A DNA stretch of 64,000 nucleotides from Lutibacter profundi. Lineage in GTDB: Bacteria; Bacteroidota; Bacteroidia; Flavobacteriales; Flavobacteriaceae. The position numbers and the translations under genes are program-made. Numbering within the stretch: position 1 is the stretch's first letter; every line of letters begins with the position of its first letter. The stretch spans positions 1,456,001 through 1,520,000 of the forward strand of contig NZ_CP013355.1 in the NCBI RefSeq assembly GCF_001543325.1, written 5' to 3'. The notes under the pieces were generated by a model. It was not told the DNA's origin, made no database searches, and saw only the letters and a list, made by a program, of their open reading frames with translations. Below, in pieces: positions 62,188 to 64,000 of the stretch.

Positions 62188-62631
62188 ATGAAAAAAATAG
62201 CATTTATTTTAACAATTGTAGGGCTAATAAGTTTAAACGGAAATAGTCAAAATATGGATACTATGAAAAAAACGGATATGCAACAACAAAGCATGTCTAA
62301 AGCAATGGAACAAAATCCCGATATGAAGGATAAAATGATGAGCGCAATGATAGAAAACGAAACAATGCGTAACAAAATACATATGATGATGATGAAGGAT
62401 GAAGGAATGATGAAAATGATGATGAAAAGTGATGGAATGAAACATATGGAATCTAAAGAAGGAATGATGAAAATGATGAATGCTAATCCAGAGATGAAAA
62501 ATAAAATGATGAAAATGATGATGAAAAACCCTGAAATGTTAGCTAAAATGAATGTAATGATGAAGAACCCTGAAATGATGAAAAATATGAAAGAAAAGAA
62601 AATGGATCACAATATGAAACATAAACATTAA
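62188..62631 (+). CDS. Methionine-rich exported protein
   Basis: 147 residues, of which about 41 are Met (28%). A signal peptide (KKIAFILTIVGLISLNGNSQ, about 2-21) is followed by repeated Met/Lys units such as MMMKNPEM, MMKNPEM and MMMKSDGM, with a His-rich ending (MDHNMKHKH). Met clusters with His are a known way to hold Cu+ and Ag+ outside the cytoplasm. It sits in the metal cluster between the HMA–AraC regulator and the Cys lipoprotein. A role as a periplasmic copper buffer is likely but not proven; I know of no named family with this exact architecture. Confidence 0.8.
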   Translation: MKKIAFILTIVGLISLNGNSQNMDTMKKTDMQQQSMSKAMEQNPDMKDKMMSAMIENETMRNKIHMMMMKDEGMMKMMMKSDGMKHMESKEGMMKMMNANPEMKNKMMKMMMKNPEMLAKMNVMMKNPEMMKNMKEKKMDHNMKHKH

Positions 62632-62644
62632 AACATTTTAAAGA

Positions 62645-62734
62645 CCTGCTTTTAAGAAAAGAGAGTGTAACCCCATATTAATAAATGATTTTGATTATTT
62701 CACTCTTGAAAAACACGCTCTTTTCTTTTGCAGG
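62645..62734 (+). terminator. Long imperfect stem-loop after the Met-rich gene
   Basis: CCTGC with AAGAAAAGAG on the left pairs with CTCTTTTCTT and GCAGG on the right, interrupted by bulges, with a large AT-rich loop. It fills most of the 133-base gap before the lipoprotein gene. There is no T-run directly behind it, so it may be a weak terminator or an mRNA structure. Confidence 0.5.
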
Positions 62735-62764
62735 CACTAATTATTAATTTTAAGAAAAACATTT

Positions 62765-63190
62765 ATGAAACGAAAGAAATATTTATTAGGAATCTCTGTC
62801 CTTGTTTTAAGTATAATTTTAAGTAGCTGTACAACTACTAATCAAAAAAAACAAGACAGTAAAGCAACAACAACTATTCAAAAAGAAAAAGTTGTTGCTA
62901 CAAAAAAAGGAGCGAAACTAAAATCTAGTGAGGTTTGTTATGTAAATAATGCATTTATGAGAGCTGAACAAATTCCTGTTATGGTGGAAGGTAAAATATA
63001 TTACGGATGCTGTGAAGGTTGTGTAGATAAACTAAAAAACAATTTAGAAGGTGTAAGATACAGCACTGACCCGCTAACAGGTGAAAAAGTTGATAAAGCT
63101 ACTGCCTATATTGTTTTAAAACCAAATAGCAATAGTGATGTTCTTTATTTTGCTTCTGAAAAAAATTATAATGAGTTTGTAAAACTCTAA
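62765..63190 (+). CDS. Lipoprotein with TRASH/YHS-like Cys cluster
   Basis: 141 residues. A lipoprotein signal ends at LSSC (lipobox Cys at residue 22), followed by a Lys/Thr-rich linker. The C-terminal domain has VCYVNNAFMRAEQIPVMVEG and YYGCCEGCVDKL, a C-x23-C-x3-C spacing close to the TRASH/YHS metal-binding pattern, then DPLTGEKVDKATAYIVL. It probably binds or senses metal at the outer face of a membrane. It follows the Met-rich gene and precedes the NADH dehydrogenase gene. Confidence 0.78.
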   Translation: MKRKKYLLGISVLVLSIILSSCTTTNQKKQDSKATTTIQKEKVVATKKGAKLKSSEVCYVNNAFMRAEQIPVMVEGKIYYGCCEGCVDKLKNNLEGVRYSTDPLTGEKVDKATAYIVLKPNSNSDVLYFASEKNYNEFVKL

Positions 63191-63255
63191 TACAAAATTG
63201 TTTGTTGATTTTTGATTTGAATTTTAATTCAGTAAAACTGCTAAAACATAACACA

Positions 63256-64000
63256 ATGAAAAATGATTGTACATCTAATGTTTATGAAGACATAGAATGC
63301 CGTTCATCAGAAACCATTTGTTTACCAAAAACAACCCTAAAAAGGCTGGTAGTTATTGGAGGTGGTTTTGCTGGGTTAGAATTAGTCAAAAAATTAAAAA
63401 ACAAACCTATTCAAGTAGTATTAATTGATAAAAATAATTTTCATCAATTTCAACCTTTATTATATCAAGTTGCAACAAGTGGTTTAGAGCCTGACAGCAT
63501 TGCATTCCCATTAAGAAAACAGCTAGCAGGTTATAAAAATGTTAATTTTAGGCTTACAGAGGTATTACAAATTAAACCAAAAGAAAATACTATCTATACT
63601 ACTAAAGGTAAAATAACCTACGATTATTTAGTATTAGCAACAGGTACAGCTACCAATTTTTTCGGATTAAAATCTGTTCAAAAAAATGGTCTTGGATTAA
63701 AAGACATTCGTGACTCTTTGAATATACGTCATATGATGCTGCAAAACCTTGAGCAAGCAACCATAACCTGTAATGAAAAAGAAAAGAAAGCTCTAACCAA
63801 TTTTGTAATTGTTGGTGGTGGCCCTGCCGGAATAGAAATGGCTGGTGCATTGGCTGAATTTTGTAAATATATTATCCCAAAAGATTACCCTGAATTCTCA
63901 GCATCAATAATGAAAATTTATTTGATTGAAGCCTCTAATAAAATTTTAGGAGTAATGTCTAATAATGCCTCTTCTCAATCACTAAAATACCTAAAAGATT
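63256..64000 (+). CDS. Type II NADH dehydrogenase (NDH-2-like), partial
   Basis: The visible part is 248 residues from the ATG at 63256; it continues past the right edge. After a short N-terminal extension (about 1-30) it has the FAD-binding VVIGGGFAGLELVKKL (about 32-47), NNFHQFQPLLYQVATSGLEP (about 64-83), YDYLVLATGTATNFFG and the second dinucleotide motif FVIVGGGPAGIEMAGALAEF. This is the pattern of single-subunit, non-pumping NADH:quinone oxidoreductases. Placed behind metal-handling genes it might supply reducing power or be metal-sensitive; NDH-2 enzymes are known to reduce Cu(II) in some bacteria. Confidence 0.9.
   Translation, partial: MKNDCTSNVYEDIECRSSETICLPKTTLKRLVVIGGGFAGLELVKKLKNKPIQVVLIDKNNFHQFQPLLYQVATSGLEPDSIAFPLRKQLAGYKNVNFRLTEVLQIKPKENTIYTTKGKITYDYLVLATGTATNFFGLKSVQKNGLGLKDIRDSLNIRHMMLQNLEQATITCNEKEKKALTNFVIVGGGPAGIEMAGALAEFCKYIIPKDYPEFSASIMKIYLIEASNKILGVMSNNASSQSLKYLKD

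Noticed and set aside
62233-62445. His/Phe-rich minus-strand frame
   Set aside because: It is the antisense of the Met codons (ATG read as CAT gives His) in the Met-rich gene.
62300-62631. Tandem repeats as a possible CRISPR array
   Set aside because: The repeats are in frame, short and irregular, and encode MMxKNPEM units; there are no regular spacers and no cas genes.
1-64000. tRNA and rRNA genes
   Set aside because: No intergenic stretch shows a tRNA cloverleaf with the conserved T-arm or any rRNA-like sequence; most gaps are short and AT-rich.

Overview
The window is about 64 kb of low-GC chromosome from a Flavobacteriia-type member of the Bacteroidota, probably Flavobacteriaceae; the genus cannot be resolved. 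The supporting evidence is the gliding genes gldB and gldC, a PorP/SprF-type protein of the type IX secretion/gliding system, TonB-receptor-like proteins with a carboxypeptidase-regulatory-like domain, GLPGLI and DUF6089 family proteins, a zinc-ligand-free DnaG, a FolK–deoxynucleoside kinase fusion, TAnnTTTG promoter elements and almost no Shine-Dalgarno sites. No tRNA, rRNA, CRISPR array, integrase or transposase gene was seen.

Left part (1–24.5 kb). A partial NfnA-like flavoprotein, a DksA/TraR zinc-finger protein and a YitT membrane protein come first. Next is an outer-membrane receptor/GLPGLI pair divergent from a histidine kinase/response regulator pair. A deoxynucleoside kinase, a membrane pyrophosphatase next to a soluble pyrophosphatase, a DUF5686 outer-membrane protein and pyruvate dehydrogenase E1-beta follow, then etfBA. 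A folate/thymidylate block holds a nuclease-domain protein, a nucleoside permease, thyA, two small genes and folA, facing sppA, with folK fused to a second deoxynucleoside kinase beyond it.

Middle part (24.5–52.4 kb). This holds gldC-gldB, nadE, dnaG, clpX-clpP, an M1 peptidase, a DEAD-box helicase and trigger factor. Between the helicase and trigger factor lies a second receptor/GLPGLI pair with a broken small secreted peptide gene. These 4 kb are bracketed by a 35-bp direct repeat that recodes the helicase C-terminus with only synonymous changes, which suggests an insertion or replacement at the 3' end of the helicase gene. After trigger factor come a holin-like membrane protein, an alpha/beta hydrolase, pdxJ, a CBS protein, NAD kinase, a DUF6089 protein, uppS, bamA, two OmpH/Skp chaperones, murI, a gamma-carbonic anhydrase, a PorP/SprF-like protein and a small helix-turn-helix protein.

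Right part (52.5–64 kb). This is a heavy-metal, probably copper or silver, handling cluster, all on the plus strand: DUF302, an HYC_CC_PP protein, a CusA/CzcA pump, a TolC-type channel, an adaptor with a metal-binding N-terminus and a DUF3347 C-terminus, a free DUF3347 protein, a PII-like protein with an altered ligand motif, an HMA–AraC fusion regulator, a Met-rich exported protein (about 28% Met), a TRASH-like Cys lipoprotein and the start of a type II NADH dehydrogenase. Together these could sense, bind and export metal. The HMA–AraC fusion, the PII-like protein and the Met-rich protein are the least understood parts.

Two copies of a structured 121-bp element, several MITE-like inverted repeats, terminators and promoter candidates are listed. 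Homology calls come from recognising motifs by eye; no database search was run.
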